Source: RGIG1828 sp045654685 (lineage in GTDB: Bacteria; Bacillota; Clostridia; UMGS1810). From it: DNA of 51,710 bases. Positions 24,312 to 33,828 of this stretch are shown here, in pieces. The position numbers and the translations under genes are program-made. The notes beneath the pieces are model-generated. The model did not search any database. It saw only the letters and a list, made by a program, of their open reading frames with translations, and was not told the DNA's origin. Positions within the stretch are counted from its first letter, which is position 1. Every line of letters starts with the position of its first letter. The stretch is taken from contig JAZONV010000077.1 of the NCBI GenBank assembly GCA_045654685.1, positions 1 to 51,710 of the forward strand, in the 5' to 3' direction.

Positions 24312-25757
24312 ATGGAAAAACAAGATATAAGAGACAAGGTTATGTCGAGTCTGATTTGGAAATTCCTCGAAAGAATATCAGCTCAACTCGTTACATTTAT
24401 TGTGTCCATTGTACTTGCAAGATTACTTGATCCGTCAAGTTACGGAGCAATAGCTATAGTAAACATATTTATTACACTTTCAAATGTTTTTGTCACAAGC
24501 GGATTTTCAAGTGCACTCATTCAGAAAAAGAATTCCGATGATGTGGATTTTTCGTCAGCATTTTATTTTAATATAGCTTTCGGTATTATTTTATACATCT
24601 TGATTTATACTATTTCTCCACTCATTGCTTCTTTTTACGATCTTGAAATTTTAAAAAGTGTTCTTCGATTTATGGGACTGAACATAATAATTGTTAGTGC
24701 TAACAGTGTTCAGCAAGCCTATGTTTCCAAAAATATGCTCTTTAAAAAATTTTTCACCTCGACTTTTGGCGCAACACTTGCATCCGGCATTGCAGGAATC
24801 ATTGCTGCATACTGTGGATTGGGTATATGGGCTCTTGCTGTTCAGTATACCCTCAACAATCTCCTTGCAATGGTGATACTATGGTTCACTGTAAAGTGGA
24901 GACCAAAATGTTTGTTTTCATTCAAGAGCCTGGGTAAACTTTTTTCCTTCGGCTGGAAAATGCTTGTTTCCGGACTGCTAAACACAGGTACCAATGAAAT
25001 CCGAAGCCTTATTATAGGAAAAATGTATACTCCCACAGACCTTGCATATTTCAACAAGGGAAAAAGTTTTCCGTCCCTTATTGTTACGAATATTGACTCC
25101 TCAATTCAAAGTGTTCTTTTCCCTGCCATAGCAAGCATTCAGGATGATCGTGAAGCGGTGAAATCTATGACAAGACGTTCCATAAGAGTCAGTAGTTTTA
25201 TCATGTTTCCCCTTATGCTTGGTCTTGCTTTAGTTGCTAAGCCTTTTGTGAAACTTCTGCTGACCGAAAAATGGATGGGATGTGTGGTGTATCTTCAGAT
25301 ATACTGCTTTATACTGGCGTTTATGCCGATTCATACTGCAAACCTTCAGGCTATAAAAGCAATGGGAAGAAGTGATATTTTCCTGAAACTCGAAATAATC
25401 AAAAAAATCATCGGACTTTCACTTCTTTTCATCTCTATGAAATTTGGAGTTCTCGCAATAGCTTTAAGCGGTATTTTCAGTACCATCTCATCATCATTTG
25501 TAAATTCATATCCAAATAAAAACCTTATTAATTATGGATACACAGAACAAATAAGGGATTTGTTTAATGGTTTTTTGCCTCTTAGTATTATGGGCATATT
25601 CGTATATATTCTCGGAAAATTACCTTTGTCGGAGTTGCCACTTATAACCATTCAGGTACTTGTAGGCATGATTTCATATATTACCATATCTTTTGTCATC
25701 AAAAACGAGAGTTTCAATTATATTTTATCTATTATTAAAGGATTTGCAAGAAAGTAG
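24312..25757 (+). CDS. Wzx-like polysaccharide flippase
   Basis: A 481-residue protein with about 12-14 hydrophobic segments of the polysaccharide-transport (PST/MOP) family. The start KVMSSLIWKFLERISAQLVTFIVSIVLARLL and the following SYGAIAIVNIFITLSNV are typical. It would flip undecaprenyl-linked repeat units to the outer face. It begins 19 bases after the GT2 gene with AAGGTGGG upstream. Together with the polymerase-like gene at 32491 it points to a Wzx/Wzy mechanism shared by both halves of the locus. Confidence 0.9.
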   Translation: MEKQDIRDKVMSSLIWKFLERISAQLVTFIVSIVLARLLDPSSYGAIAIVNIFITLSNVFVTSGFSSALIQKKNSDDVDFSSAFYFNIAFGIILYILIYTISPLIASFYDLEILKSVLRFMGLNIIIVSANSVQQAYVSKNMLFKKFFTSTFGATLASGIAGIIAAYCGLGIWALAVQYTLNNLLAMVILWFTVKWRPKCLFSFKSLGKLFSFGWKMLVSGLLNTGTNEIRSLIIGKMYTPTDLAYFNKGKSFPSLIVTNIDSSIQSVLFPAIASIQDDREAVKSMTRRSIRVSSFIMFPLMLGLALVAKPFVKLLLTEKWMGCVVYLQIYCFILAFMPIHTANLQAIKAMGRSDIFLKLEIIKKIIGLSLLFISMKFGVLAIALSGIFSTISSSFVNSYPNKNLINYGYTEQIRDLFNGFLPLSIMGIFVYILGKLPLSELPLITIQVLVGMISYITISFVIKNESFNYILSIIKGFARK

Positions 25758-25778
25758 TATATACAAAGGAGAATCATC

Positions 25779-27020
25779 ATGAAAGCACTTGTACTCGCAG
25801 GTCAGTATGCTCAGATTAAACTTATAAACGAACTCAAATCTCTGGGTTATTATGTCATCCTGGCCGATTATACCAAAGAACCTGTTGCAAAAAAATATGC
25901 TGACAAGTTCTACAGAACATCCACACTTGATGTGGATGCCATAAGGGAAATTGCAAAAACAGAAGAAGTGGATTTTTTGATTACTGCATGTACCGACCAG
26001 GCACTTCTCACTGTTGCAAAGGTTTCGGAGGATTTGGGATTACCTTGTTATATTGACTATAAAACTGCCCTCAATGTTACAAACAAGGCATATATGAAAA
26101 AAGTATTTGAAGAAAATGATATTCCCTCTTCAAGACATATTATCCTTGCCGAGCTTGATGAAGATAAAATAGCTCATTTGAAATATCCGTTAATTGTAAA
26201 ACCCGTTGATTGCAACTCATCAAAAGGCGTTAAAAAAGTTTATGATTTTGAAGAGTGCAAAACTGCTTTTGCAGATGCGGTGAACTTCAGCCGTACAAAT
26301 ACTGCAATAGTTGAAGAATTTGTTACCGGAATTGAAGTCAGTGTAGACATATATGTAGAGGATGGCAGGGCAAATATACTTGCAGTATCAAAGTCAGAAA
26401 AAATTGCGGATGACAACAAATTTGTTATCTTTCGTGGTGGTTATCCTGTCAAAGAAGCAGATGCCATTATGAAAAAAATAGAACACACTGCTCAACAAAT
26501 TGTTGATGCCTTTGGTCTAAAAAACACACCCATGCTTATGCAGGCACTTACCGATGGTGAAAATTTAAGTGTGCTGGAATTTAGTGCACGCACAGGTGGC
26601 GGCGTAAAATATGTTCTCATTGAAAAGGCGAGCGGCTTTGATGTTATAAAAGCTGTTGTTGACCTGACAATCGGAAAAAAGGTTCATTTGAATGGTATTT
26701 TTCCAAAGGCAAACTATCTTATGAATGAATTTATTTACTGCAAACCCGGCACATTCGATCACTTTGAAGGCTTCGATGAATTAAAAAGCAAAGGTGTTAT
26801 GGCACAGTATTATCTCTTTAAAGCAAAAGGTGCCGTGTTTGATTCTGTCGAAAACAGCGGTGACAGAGTAGGCGGTTTCACAGTATGCGCTGACACAGAG
26901 GAAGAACTCTATAAAAGGCATAACGAAATAGTTAAAAACATAAAGGTTATTGGCGAAAATGGTGAGGACATCATGCGTCACGACCTTTTGACTACAATAG
27001 AATATAAAGAAGAGTGTTAA
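25779..27020 (+). CDS. ATP-grasp ligase (CPSase/BL00235-like)
   Basis: A 413-residue ATP-grasp enzyme. The preATP-grasp fold is at the N-terminus (MKALVLAGQYAQIKLINEL). The ATP-binding core holds YPLIVKPVDCNSSKGV and the glycine-rich loop, and the metal-binding EFSARTGGGVKYVLIE lies near residue 265. Such enzymes join a carboxylate to an amine through an acyl-phosphate. It lies two bases before a DegT aminotransferase, so it may attach an amino acid or similar group to the new amino sugar. This pairing is inference. The start has AAAGGAG eight bases upstream. Confidence 0.85.
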   Translation: MKALVLAGQYAQIKLINELKSLGYYVILADYTKEPVAKKYADKFYRTSTLDVDAIREIAKTEEVDFLITACTDQALLTVAKVSEDLGLPCYIDYKTALNVTNKAYMKKVFEENDIPSSRHIILAELDEDKIAHLKYPLIVKPVDCNSSKGVKKVYDFEECKTAFADAVNFSRTNTAIVEEFVTGIEVSVDIYVEDGRANILAVSKSEKIADDNKFVIFRGGYPVKEADAIMKKIEHTAQQIVDAFGLKNTPMLMQALTDGENLSVLEFSARTGGGVKYVLIEKASGFDVIKAVVDLTIGKKVHLNGIFPKANYLMNEFIYCKPGTFDHFEGFDELKSKGVMAQYYLFKAKGAVFDSVENSGDRVGGFTVCADTEEELYKRHNEIVKNIKVIGENGEDIMRHDLLTTIEYKEEC

Positions 27021-27021
27021 A

Positions 27022-28122
27022 ATGAATAGAATTAATGTTACAAAATCCTCAATGCCATCATATGATGAGTATTGCGAAATGATAAAACCAATTTTTGAAT
27101 CAGGTCACCTAACCAATATGGGACCTCTCCATAATGAGTTTGCAGACAAGGTTTGCAATTATCTTGGTGCAGATAATATCTCACTTTTTACAAACGGACA
27201 CCTGGCACTTTCTGTTGCCATAAAGGCGTTGGGGCTAAAAGGCGAGGTCATCACAACCCCGTTCACCTTTGCATCAACCACTCATGCAATTGTAGAAAAT
27301 GGTCTTACACCGGTTTTTTGCGATGTGATGGAGGATACATACACAATAGATGCCGACAAAATTGAAGAGCTCATAACAGACAAAACTTCAGCAATAATAC
27401 CAGTGCACGTATATGGAAATGTGTGTGATGTTAAAAAAATAGATAAAATTGCAAAGAAGCACAATCTTAAAGTCATATATGATGCTGCTCATGTTTTTGG
27501 TGTGAAAATAGGAGATCGAGGAATTGCCTCATTTGGTGATATCAGCATGTTCAGTTTCCATGCTACAAAGGTGTTTAACACCATTGAGGGCGGCTGCCTC
27601 ACCTATTCTGACAAAAACCTTACAGATAAAATATCTTCATATCGTAATTTTGGTATCACAAGTCCCGAATCTGTTGATATGACAGGCACAAATGCCAAAA
27701 TGAATGAATTCCAGGCGGCAATGGGACTTTGTAACCTGACGCACATAGATGATGAACTTTTAAAAAGAGCAAAAGTCGAGGAAAGATATCGCGAAAGATT
27801 ATCTTTACAAAACGGCATAAAGCTTTGCCCCATTCAAGATGGCGTAAAACAAAACCACGCATATTTCCCTGTTTTTTTTGATAAAGAAGTATTCGGTAAA
27901 TCAAGAGACGAAGTTACAGATATACTTGCCCAAAAAAATATTTTTGCAAGAAAATATTTTTATCCTTTGACAAATGAATTTTCGTGCTACAAGGGAATCT
28001 TCAGAGGCGAAACCCCTATCGCAAAGAGAATTTCGGAAAATATTTTGTGTCTGCCCATGTATGCAGATCTTTCTATTGACGAAGTTGATTATATCTGTGA
28101 TACTATATTAAAAAAACAATGA
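27022..28122 (+). CDS. DegT/DnrJ/EryC1/StrS aminotransferase (VioA-like)
   Basis: A 366-residue PLP-dependent sugar aminotransferase. TTPFTFASTTHAI and the PLP lysine in FSFHATKVFNTIEGG are characteristic. Relatives such as VioA, ArnB or DesI convert dTDP-4-keto-6-deoxyglucose to a 4-amino sugar, and others (FdtB) make the 3-amino sugar. RmlA and RmlB, which make exactly that keto sugar, lie in the same operon, while RmlC and RmlD are absent, which supports this role. The start lies two bases after the ATP-grasp stop. Confidence 0.88.
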   Translation: MNRINVTKSSMPSYDEYCEMIKPIFESGHLTNMGPLHNEFADKVCNYLGADNISLFTNGHLALSVAIKALGLKGEVITTPFTFASTTHAIVENGLTPVFCDVMEDTYTIDADKIEELITDKTSAIIPVHVYGNVCDVKKIDKIAKKHNLKVIYDAAHVFGVKIGDRGIASFGDISMFSFHATKVFNTIEGGCLTYSDKNLTDKISSYRNFGITSPESVDMTGTNAKMNEFQAAMGLCNLTHIDDELLKRAKVEERYRERLSLQNGIKLCPIQDGVKQNHAYFPVFFDKEVFGKSRDEVTDILAQKNIFARKYFYPLTNEFSCYKGIFRGETPIAKRISENILCLPMYADLSIDEVDYICDTILKKQ

Positions 28123-28137
28123 AACGGGTGATGAATA

Positions 28138-29004
28138 ATGAAAGGTATTATTTTAGCAGGTGGAAAGGGTACAAGACTATATCCCATAACAAAAGTTGTG
28201 TCAAAGCAGCTTTTACCGATTTATGATAAGCCGCTTATATATTACCCCCTGTCAACTCTTCTGTTGGCAAGCATAAAGGATATTCTCATAATTTCCACTC
28301 CCGAGGATACTCCCGTGTATGAAAAACTTCTTGGTGACGGAAAAAAACTTGGCATAAATATTTCCTACAAAGTTCAGGAAAGTCCACGAGGCCTTGCCGA
28401 TGCATTTATCTTAGGTGAAGACTTCATTGGAGATGACAGTGTGTGTCTTGTTCTGGGTGACAATGTGTTCTACGGTCAGAATTTCACAAAGACACTTCAA
28501 AATGCCCTTGCCAATAACAAGGGGGCAACAATATTTGGCTACCCCGTAAACGATCCGAGAGCATTTGGTGTGGTCGAGTTTGACGAAAAGAGAAACGTGG
28601 TTTCAATTGAAGAAAAACCTAAACATCCAAAGTCCAAATATGCGGTTCCGGGACTCTATTTCTACGATAACCGCGTTGTAGAAATTGCAAAAAATGTAAA
28701 ACCATCAGCACGCGGAGAAATAGAAATAACAGCTGTGAATAATGCCTATTTAGAACTTGGTGAGCTTAGGGTTGAGCTTTTCAATCGTGGAATGGCATGG
28801 CTTGACACCGGCACACCGGAAGGTATGCTTAAGGCTGCAGAATATGTTGAAGCAGTTCAGTCAAGACAAGGTTTTTACATATCATGCATAGAAGAAATTG
28901 CATGGCGCAGAGGATTTATTTCAAAAGAAGAACTTCGTGCAATCGGCGAAGAACTCAAAATGACAGACTACGGGAAATATATCCTTTCCATTACAGAAAA
29001 CTAA
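28138..29004 (+). CDS. rmlA: Glucose-1-phosphate thymidylyltransferase
   Basis: A 288-residue nucleotidyltransferase, normal length for RmlA. It has GIILAGGKGTRLYPIT, KQLLPIYDKPLIYYPL, SPRGLADAFILGEDFIG, GDNVFYG and the C-terminal WLDTGTPEGM. It makes dTDP-glucose, the precursor for deoxy and amino sugars, and feeds RmlB at 30228. It begins 15 bases after the DegT gene with GGGTGATG upstream. Confidence 0.96.
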   Translation: MKGIILAGGKGTRLYPITKVVSKQLLPIYDKPLIYYPLSTLLLASIKDILIISTPEDTPVYEKLLGDGKKLGINISYKVQESPRGLADAFILGEDFIGDDSVCLVLGDNVFYGQNFTKTLQNALANNKGATIFGYPVNDPRAFGVVEFDEKRNVVSIEEKPKHPKSKYAVPGLYFYDNRVVEIAKNVKPSARGEIEITAVNNAYLELGELRVELFNRGMAWLDTGTPEGMLKAAEYVEAVQSRQGFYISCIEEIAWRRGFISKEELRAIGEELKMTDYGKYILSITEN

Positions 29005-29030
29005 AATATATTTTAGAAGGGGGTTTTAGA

Positions 29031-30203
29031 ATGACAAATTATGATTTGATGGTAGATTTACTAAGGCAACAGGGAATGGACTATAAATGGTCAAAAATGT
29101 TTGTTAAAAAATTTCGGGATGATGAAGCCGCATTCAGCATGTCAGACGAACAAAAAGAATGGGCAATGAGAAGAGGCTTTTTCCCCGGAAGAATCTCTTT
29201 GTATGGTCTCACAGAGGACAATTACCGAAATTATGTTCCTGACTATAATTATTTTATGACACATCCCCTTAATCATCACTTCAGAATCTGGATAAATGAT
29301 AAACTTTCATTAAAATACACTCTAAACAGCAATGGGTGTGAAAGTTCAATGCCGGAATACTATCTTTATGTTGAAAACGATGATAATTACACTTATCTTT
29401 TTGACGCACCTGAACACATAAAAAAGGACAAAGATTTTATTTATAATCTTTTAAAAGAAAAGAAAAGACTTGCCATAAAACCTAATTCCGGAACATCAGG
29501 CGGTCTTGGTTTCATAAAACTTGAATTAAAAGATGACAAAATTTTCGAGAACAACTCTCAAATTGACTGTTCACGATTTAAAGAAATCCTAAGCAACTTA
29601 AAAAATCACATTGTAACAGAATATGCAAATCAACATAGCGAATTATCAGAAGTATGGCCTGACAGCGAATGTACATTAAGGGTTATAATGGTTAAAGAAC
29701 CCACCGATTCTATATATGACAAAGCAAAATGGGCATGCACCGTATCATATGCAAGATTTGGAACAAAACTGTCCGGTGGTGCAAGTAATCTTTCATCAGG
29801 CGGTGTTGGAGTCGGGTTTGATTTTGAAACCGGAAAATACAACTCATTTGCCATAAGATATAAAAAATTCTGTGCAGACGGAAACACAATCCTTAAAACT
29901 CACCCTGACACAGATTTTGAGTGGAATGGTAAATCTCTGCCCAACTGGGAATATGTTAAAAATATGATTTACAAAATATGTGACCACATTTCTTCTCTTT
30001 CATATATGGGATTTGATGTTATCATAACGCCTGACGGAATGAAACTATGCGAAATCAACACACATCCTGCATGCGATTATGAACAGGTGATGTGCGGTCC
30101 GGTTTTGGCAAAACCTTATGCCAAAAAATATTTTGAACATAAAGGCCTGTATACATTTTCAGGTGATGACTTTTATAATGCATACATAAAATGTCTGGAA
30201 TAA
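29031..30203 (+). CDS. Sugar-transfer associated ATP-grasp protein
   Basis: A 390-residue ATP-grasp enzyme of the sugar-transfer associated group. The core shows LAIKPNSGTSGGLGFIKL, ECTLRVIMVKEP, LSGGASNLSSGGVGVGFD and the metal-binding end KLCEINTHPACDYEQVM. It is a different family from the ligase at 25779, so the operon carries two ATP-grasp proteins. Function is predicted only: formation of an amide or phosphate bond on a cell-surface glycan. The ATG at 29031 is chosen because AAGGGGG lies seven bases before it. A longer frame runs back into rmlA with no site. It lies between rmlA and rmlB. Confidence 0.82.
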   Translation: MTNYDLMVDLLRQQGMDYKWSKMFVKKFRDDEAAFSMSDEQKEWAMRRGFFPGRISLYGLTEDNYRNYVPDYNYFMTHPLNHHFRIWINDKLSLKYTLNSNGCESSMPEYYLYVENDDNYTYLFDAPEHIKKDKDFIYNLLKEKKRLAIKPNSGTSGGLGFIKLELKDDKIFENNSQIDCSRFKEILSNLKNHIVTEYANQHSELSEVWPDSECTLRVIMVKEPTDSIYDKAKWACTVSYARFGTKLSGGASNLSSGGVGVGFDFETGKYNSFAIRYKKFCADGNTILKTHPDTDFEWNGKSLPNWEYVKNMIYKICDHISSLSYMGFDVIITPDGMKLCEINTHPACDYEQVMCGPVLAKPYAKKYFEHKGLYTFSGDDFYNAYIKCLE

Positions 30204-30227
30204 TCAAAATCAAAAAGGTGATTTATT

Positions 30228-31247
30228 ATGAAAATACTTGTTACCGGCGGTGCCGGATTCATTGGAAGCAACTTCGTATATTATATGCTCAAAAAATATC
30301 CCGAATACAAAATCGTTTGCTTGGATGCACTTACTTATGCAGGCAATCTTGAGACATTGGAAGATGCAATGAAAAACGAAAATTTTTCATTTGTTAAAGG
30401 TGATATAACAGACAGAGAATTGGTATTCAAACTTTTTGAAGAGGAAAAATTTGATAAAGTTGTAAATTTTGCTGCAGAAAGTCATGTTGACCGTAGCATT
30501 GAAAACCCTGAGGTTTTCCTCAAAACAAACATTCTCGGTACACAGGTGCTTATGGATGCAAGCCTAAAATTTGGCGTAGAAAGATATCATCAGGTTTCAA
30601 CTGATGAAGTGTATGGTGATCTTCCCTTGGACAGACCGGATTTGTTTTTCACAGAAGAAACACCCATCCACACATCAAGCCCGTATAGTGCAAGTAAGGC
30701 AAGCGCGGACCTTCTTGTGCAGGCATACACACGAACATTTGAACTCCCTGCAACAATTTCACGCTGTTCAAACAACTATGGTCCCTATCATTTCCCCGAA
30801 AAACTGATACCTCTTATGATTGCAAACGCCCTTGCTGACAAAAAGCTTCCTGTATATGGCGAAGGGCTCAATGTTCGTGACTGGCTCTATGTTGAGGATC
30901 ACTGCGAAGCAATAGATATTATTATCCACAAAGGAAAAGTTGGTGAAGTTTATAATATCGGCGGTCATAACGAAAAAACAAACATATATATTGTCAAAAC
31001 CATCTTGAAACTTTTAGACAAGCCCGAAAGCCTCATCACATATGTTGCTGACCGTAAAGGTCATGATATGCGTTATGCAATAGACCCAACCAAATTAAAA
31101 AAAGAACTTGGCTGGGAGCCGCACACCATGTTTGATGATGGCATTAAAAAAACCGTTAAATGGTATCTTGACAATAAGGAATGGTGGCAAAGAATCATTA
31201 ACGGTGAATATCAGAACTATTATGAAAGAATGTACTCAAACAGATAA
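30228..31247 (+). CDS. rmlB: dTDP-glucose 4,6-dehydratase
   Basis: A 339-residue extended SDR. It has TGGAGFIGSNFVYYML at the N-terminus, AAESHVDRSI, VSTDEVYGDL, PYSASKASADLL (YxxxK) and RCSNNYGPYHFPEKL, all RmlB markers. It turns dTDP-glucose into dTDP-4-keto-6-deoxyglucose, the branch point for rhamnose or amino sugars. It is the last gene of the plus half of the glycan locus. The absence of rmlC and rmlD here argues against a rhamnose product from this operon alone. Confidence 0.97.
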   Translation: MKILVTGGAGFIGSNFVYYMLKKYPEYKIVCLDALTYAGNLETLEDAMKNENFSFVKGDITDRELVFKLFEEEKFDKVVNFAAESHVDRSIENPEVFLKTNILGTQVLMDASLKFGVERYHQVSTDEVYGDLPLDRPDLFFTEETPIHTSSPYSASKASADLLVQAYTRTFELPATISRCSNNYGPYHFPEKLIPLMIANALADKKLPVYGEGLNVRDWLYVEDHCEAIDIIIHKGKVGEVYNIGGHNEKTNIYIVKTILKLLDKPESLITYVADRKGHDMRYAIDPTKLKKELGWEPHTMFDDGIKKTVKWYLDNKEWWQRIINGEYQNYYERMYSNR

Positions 31248-31308
31248 TCTGAAATTTGTTTTTATATCAAGGACACATAATTCAATTTTACAAAATGCGA
31301 AAAAAAAT

Positions 31309-31340
31309 CAGGACTGTCTCACTTTTGGATGACAGTCCTG
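31309..31340. terminator. Terminator between the convergent glycan operons
   Basis: CAGGACTGTC (31309-31318) pairs with GACAGTCCTG (31331-31340), a 10-bp stem with a 12-base loop. Seven T follow on the minus strand, so it mainly ends the leftward operon. On the plus strand the T tract is weak. Confidence 0.75.
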
Positions 31341-31351
31341 TTGGTATTTAA

Positions 31352-32344
31352 TCATTTATTTTTATAATATATCCAAAATACTCTATAAAGTCTGAATCTT
31401 ATTATAAAATAATAAATAAACTGCTTGATTCCTGTAAATTTAGCATATGATAATTTATTGATAATATAATCATCAATATCATTAGTCAAATTTTTCAGCT
31501 GATTGTATGAGTGCAAAGTCTTGATTCCCAAAACCAGTACATTCAATACCCTCATTAAAGAATATAGTCCTAGTTGTCTTTGCATCTTATCATTGTCCGT
31601 ATCACATATGCTTTCTATATTTTTTAATAGCATTTTTAAATTTTTAATATCATCAACCCTAAAAACATAAGATAATGATGAATAATTATAACGATAATTA
31701 TATAACTGTTTATTTAAGAAAAAAATATTATCAGCACTCATTACAGTAGGTAATGTTACAATAAGGTCTTCGCCCATTATAATATCATTAAAAGCAAGCA
31801 TCATCTTTTCATAAATGATTTCTCTTTTTATTGCTTTAGTCCATAATGAATAATCATATGTTACCGTGAAAAAAGGTCTGCTTTCGTCACATAACATATT
31901 TTCATACACATCCCTGCCGCATTTCTCACCATCAAACAACGCTTTACTTTCTAATAAATCTCCCGCATCATTAACACGATTAAACGAATACCAAACAATA
32001 TCATATTCTTTTTTATTTAAAACTTTGTATACTGACTCTAACAAATCAGGCTCTAAATAATCATCTCCGTCAAGATTTATTATGTACTTTCCTTTAGAAA
32101 GTTGTACGCCTGCTCTTCTTGCCGAAATACACCCTCCATTTTCTTTATGTACCACAATCAGCCGGTCATCTCTTCCAGCATAGGCATCACATATCTCAGC
32201 GGTTCCATCATCAGAACCATCATCAACAATAATTGCCTCAAAATCTTTAAATGTCTGATTGCAAACTGATTCCAAACATTTATCAAAATACTTTTCAACA
32301 TTATATGCCGGAATAACAATTGAAAAATATGGTAATTTACTCAT
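31352..32344 (-). CDS. Family 2 glycosyltransferase
   Basis: A 330-residue GT-A enzyme with FSIVIPAYNVEKYFDKCLES, EAIIVDDGSDDGTAEICDAY and INLDGDDYLEPDLLE, the last holding the DxD-type metal site. The gene is more AT-rich than the window average and starts with GGAG upstream of ATG. It is the last gene of the leftward glycan operon, 146 bases after the polymerase-like gene. Those 146 bases show no gene. Sugar specificity is unknown. Confidence 0.88.
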   Translation of the reverse strand: MSKLPYFSIVIPAYNVEKYFDKCLESVCNQTFKDFEAIIVDDGSDDGTAEICDAYAGRDDRLIVVHKENGGCISARRAGVQLSKGKYIINLDGDDYLEPDLLESVYKVLNKKEYDIVWYSFNRVNDAGDLLESKALFDGEKCGRDVYENMLCDESRPFFTVTYDYSLWTKAIKREIIYEKMMLAFNDIIMGEDLIVTLPTVMSADNIFFLNKQLYNYRYNYSSLSYVFRVDDIKNLKMLLKNIESICDTDNDKMQRQLGLYSLMRVLNVLVLGIKTLHSYNQLKNLTNDIDDYIINKLSYAKFTGIKQFIYYFIIRFRLYRVFWIYYKNK

Positions 32345-32490
32345 AACATCTACTCCATGAAAAAAATATATAATAATTTTAGAACTATCTTATCTTCATA
32401 AATATTTATTATCTTACCCCATCACTGAACAAAATAGTTAAAATACAAACATCTATATAATTCATACAGAATTATGGAACAATTTTAACA

Positions 32491-33789
32491 CTACTCAACA
32501 CGCTTCATAAACACAAAACATAAAGACACCATATAATAAAATATTTCCAACAATAAAAGATCGAGGAAAAATGAGATTGCAAATACGGAGAGTAACATCA
32601 TTACCCCCACTCTATTTATTCCCTTTATTCTCAACATATCAGGAGTTACCTTGTATACTGTTCTGAAATAGTTTATATATACCATACTTCCAACAACACC
32701 GATACAGTAAAGGCATTGCAAAATCATATTGTGAGCCGCTCTGCCATAGGGTAGCATGTTACTAAGACCATTACCAAAAACCCAGGAATCGTTCGTTCCC
32801 ATAAATCCAAGATACACTTTCCATAATTCAAATCTACCCGTTGTCAATGTATTTATATTTACGGCACTACTTCCATTTTTTTTCGTAAAACGAGAGAACA
32901 TAATATCAAGCCATTCACTATTTATCACAAGAAAATAGCACACTCCAAATATAAATACTGACACAACTATCACTTTATATATAAATTTAATATTATTACG
33001 AGACAAAAGAACATATAGCCAAAACACTGCAACAATAAGTATACATGATTTTGAAAATGTTATTGCACCAAAAAACGTTATTGCTAAATTTCTTGCCAAA
33101 AACTCTGTTAACCCGATTCGATTTTTAGAAAATTCAAAATATATTGCCCAAAGGCATACGCACAAAAGAAGTGTGTACAAATTTGGATCACTAAAAAGTC
33201 CTGTTAAACGACTTCTTGTCACTTCACCACCATAGTAAAGTCCGATTTTTCCTATTTCTTCAACAATACCGGGAATTTTATCAATATTAAGGCCGATACA
33301 ACTTGCAATTATTGTCCCGTTTGAAATACTCCTGCTTATACATATGGAATTTTTTTCAGAGATATAAGTCTGCATAAAATATATAACAAATATCCAAATT
33401 GTTATATTTCCTAACCTCATTAAAAAAATTATATCATTTGAAAACGATACGATTAGACAATAGACGACAAAAGACAACGATGCTGTTATTATTTTAGGAG
33501 TTATTTTTTTGAACTCGTAAAGAAGAGCCGACATGATTATCGCTATTCTTAACACCATAAATACACTTGTCTTTCCGCTCGCCAGTGTAAAAACAGAGGC
33601 AAAGGGAAACAAAAAGTATATAAGAGAGTATTTCTGAGTCCAGTCTACACGGCTAAGAAGAAATATTGCACATACAATGCCGGCAAAAATTGACAGCATT
33701 TTTGTTGTATAGTATGATAACAGGATTATACACACACTTATCAACTGAACCGTCAACGTTGAAGATTTTATCTTTAATGTATTACTCAT
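32491..33789 (-). CDS. Wzy-like O-antigen ligase/polymerase family membrane protein
   Basis: A 432-residue protein with about ten to twelve hydrophobic segments. The RLTGLFSDPNLYTLLLCVCLW stretch and NTLTTGRFELWKVYLGFM loop match the pattern of Wzy polymerases and O-antigen ligases, where the long outer loop with Arg and His handles lipid-linked glycan. With the flippase at 24312 it is the best candidate for repeat-unit polymerisation. Sequence identity within this family is low, so ligase and polymerase cannot be told apart. Confidence 0.8.
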   Translation of the reverse strand: MSNTLKIKSSTLTVQLISVCIILLSYYTTKMLSIFAGIVCAIFLLSRVDWTQKYSLIYFLFPFASVFTLASGKTSVFMVLRIAIIMSALLYEFKKITPKIITASLSFVVYCLIVSFSNDIIFLMRLGNITIWIFVIYFMQTYISEKNSICISRSISNGTIIASCIGLNIDKIPGIVEEIGKIGLYYGGEVTRSRLTGLFSDPNLYTLLLCVCLWAIYFEFSKNRIGLTEFLARNLAITFFGAITFSKSCILIVAVFWLYVLLSRNNIKFIYKVIVVSVFIFGVCYFLVINSEWLDIMFSRFTKKNGSSAVNINTLTTGRFELWKVYLGFMGTNDSWVFGNGLSNMLPYGRAAHNMILQCLYCIGVVGSMVYINYFRTVYKVTPDMLRIKGINRVGVMMLLSVFAISFFLDLLLLEIFYYMVSLCFVFMKRVE

Positions 33790-33828
33790 TTTGTTTCTCC
33801 TTGATTATAAATAACACTATAACTGTTT

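Noticed and set aside
28884..29030. An N-terminal extension of the sugar-transfer ATP-grasp gene into rmlA
   Set aside because: The extension overlaps rmlA in another frame and has no ribosome-binding site. The ATG at 29031 has AAGGGGG at ideal spacing.
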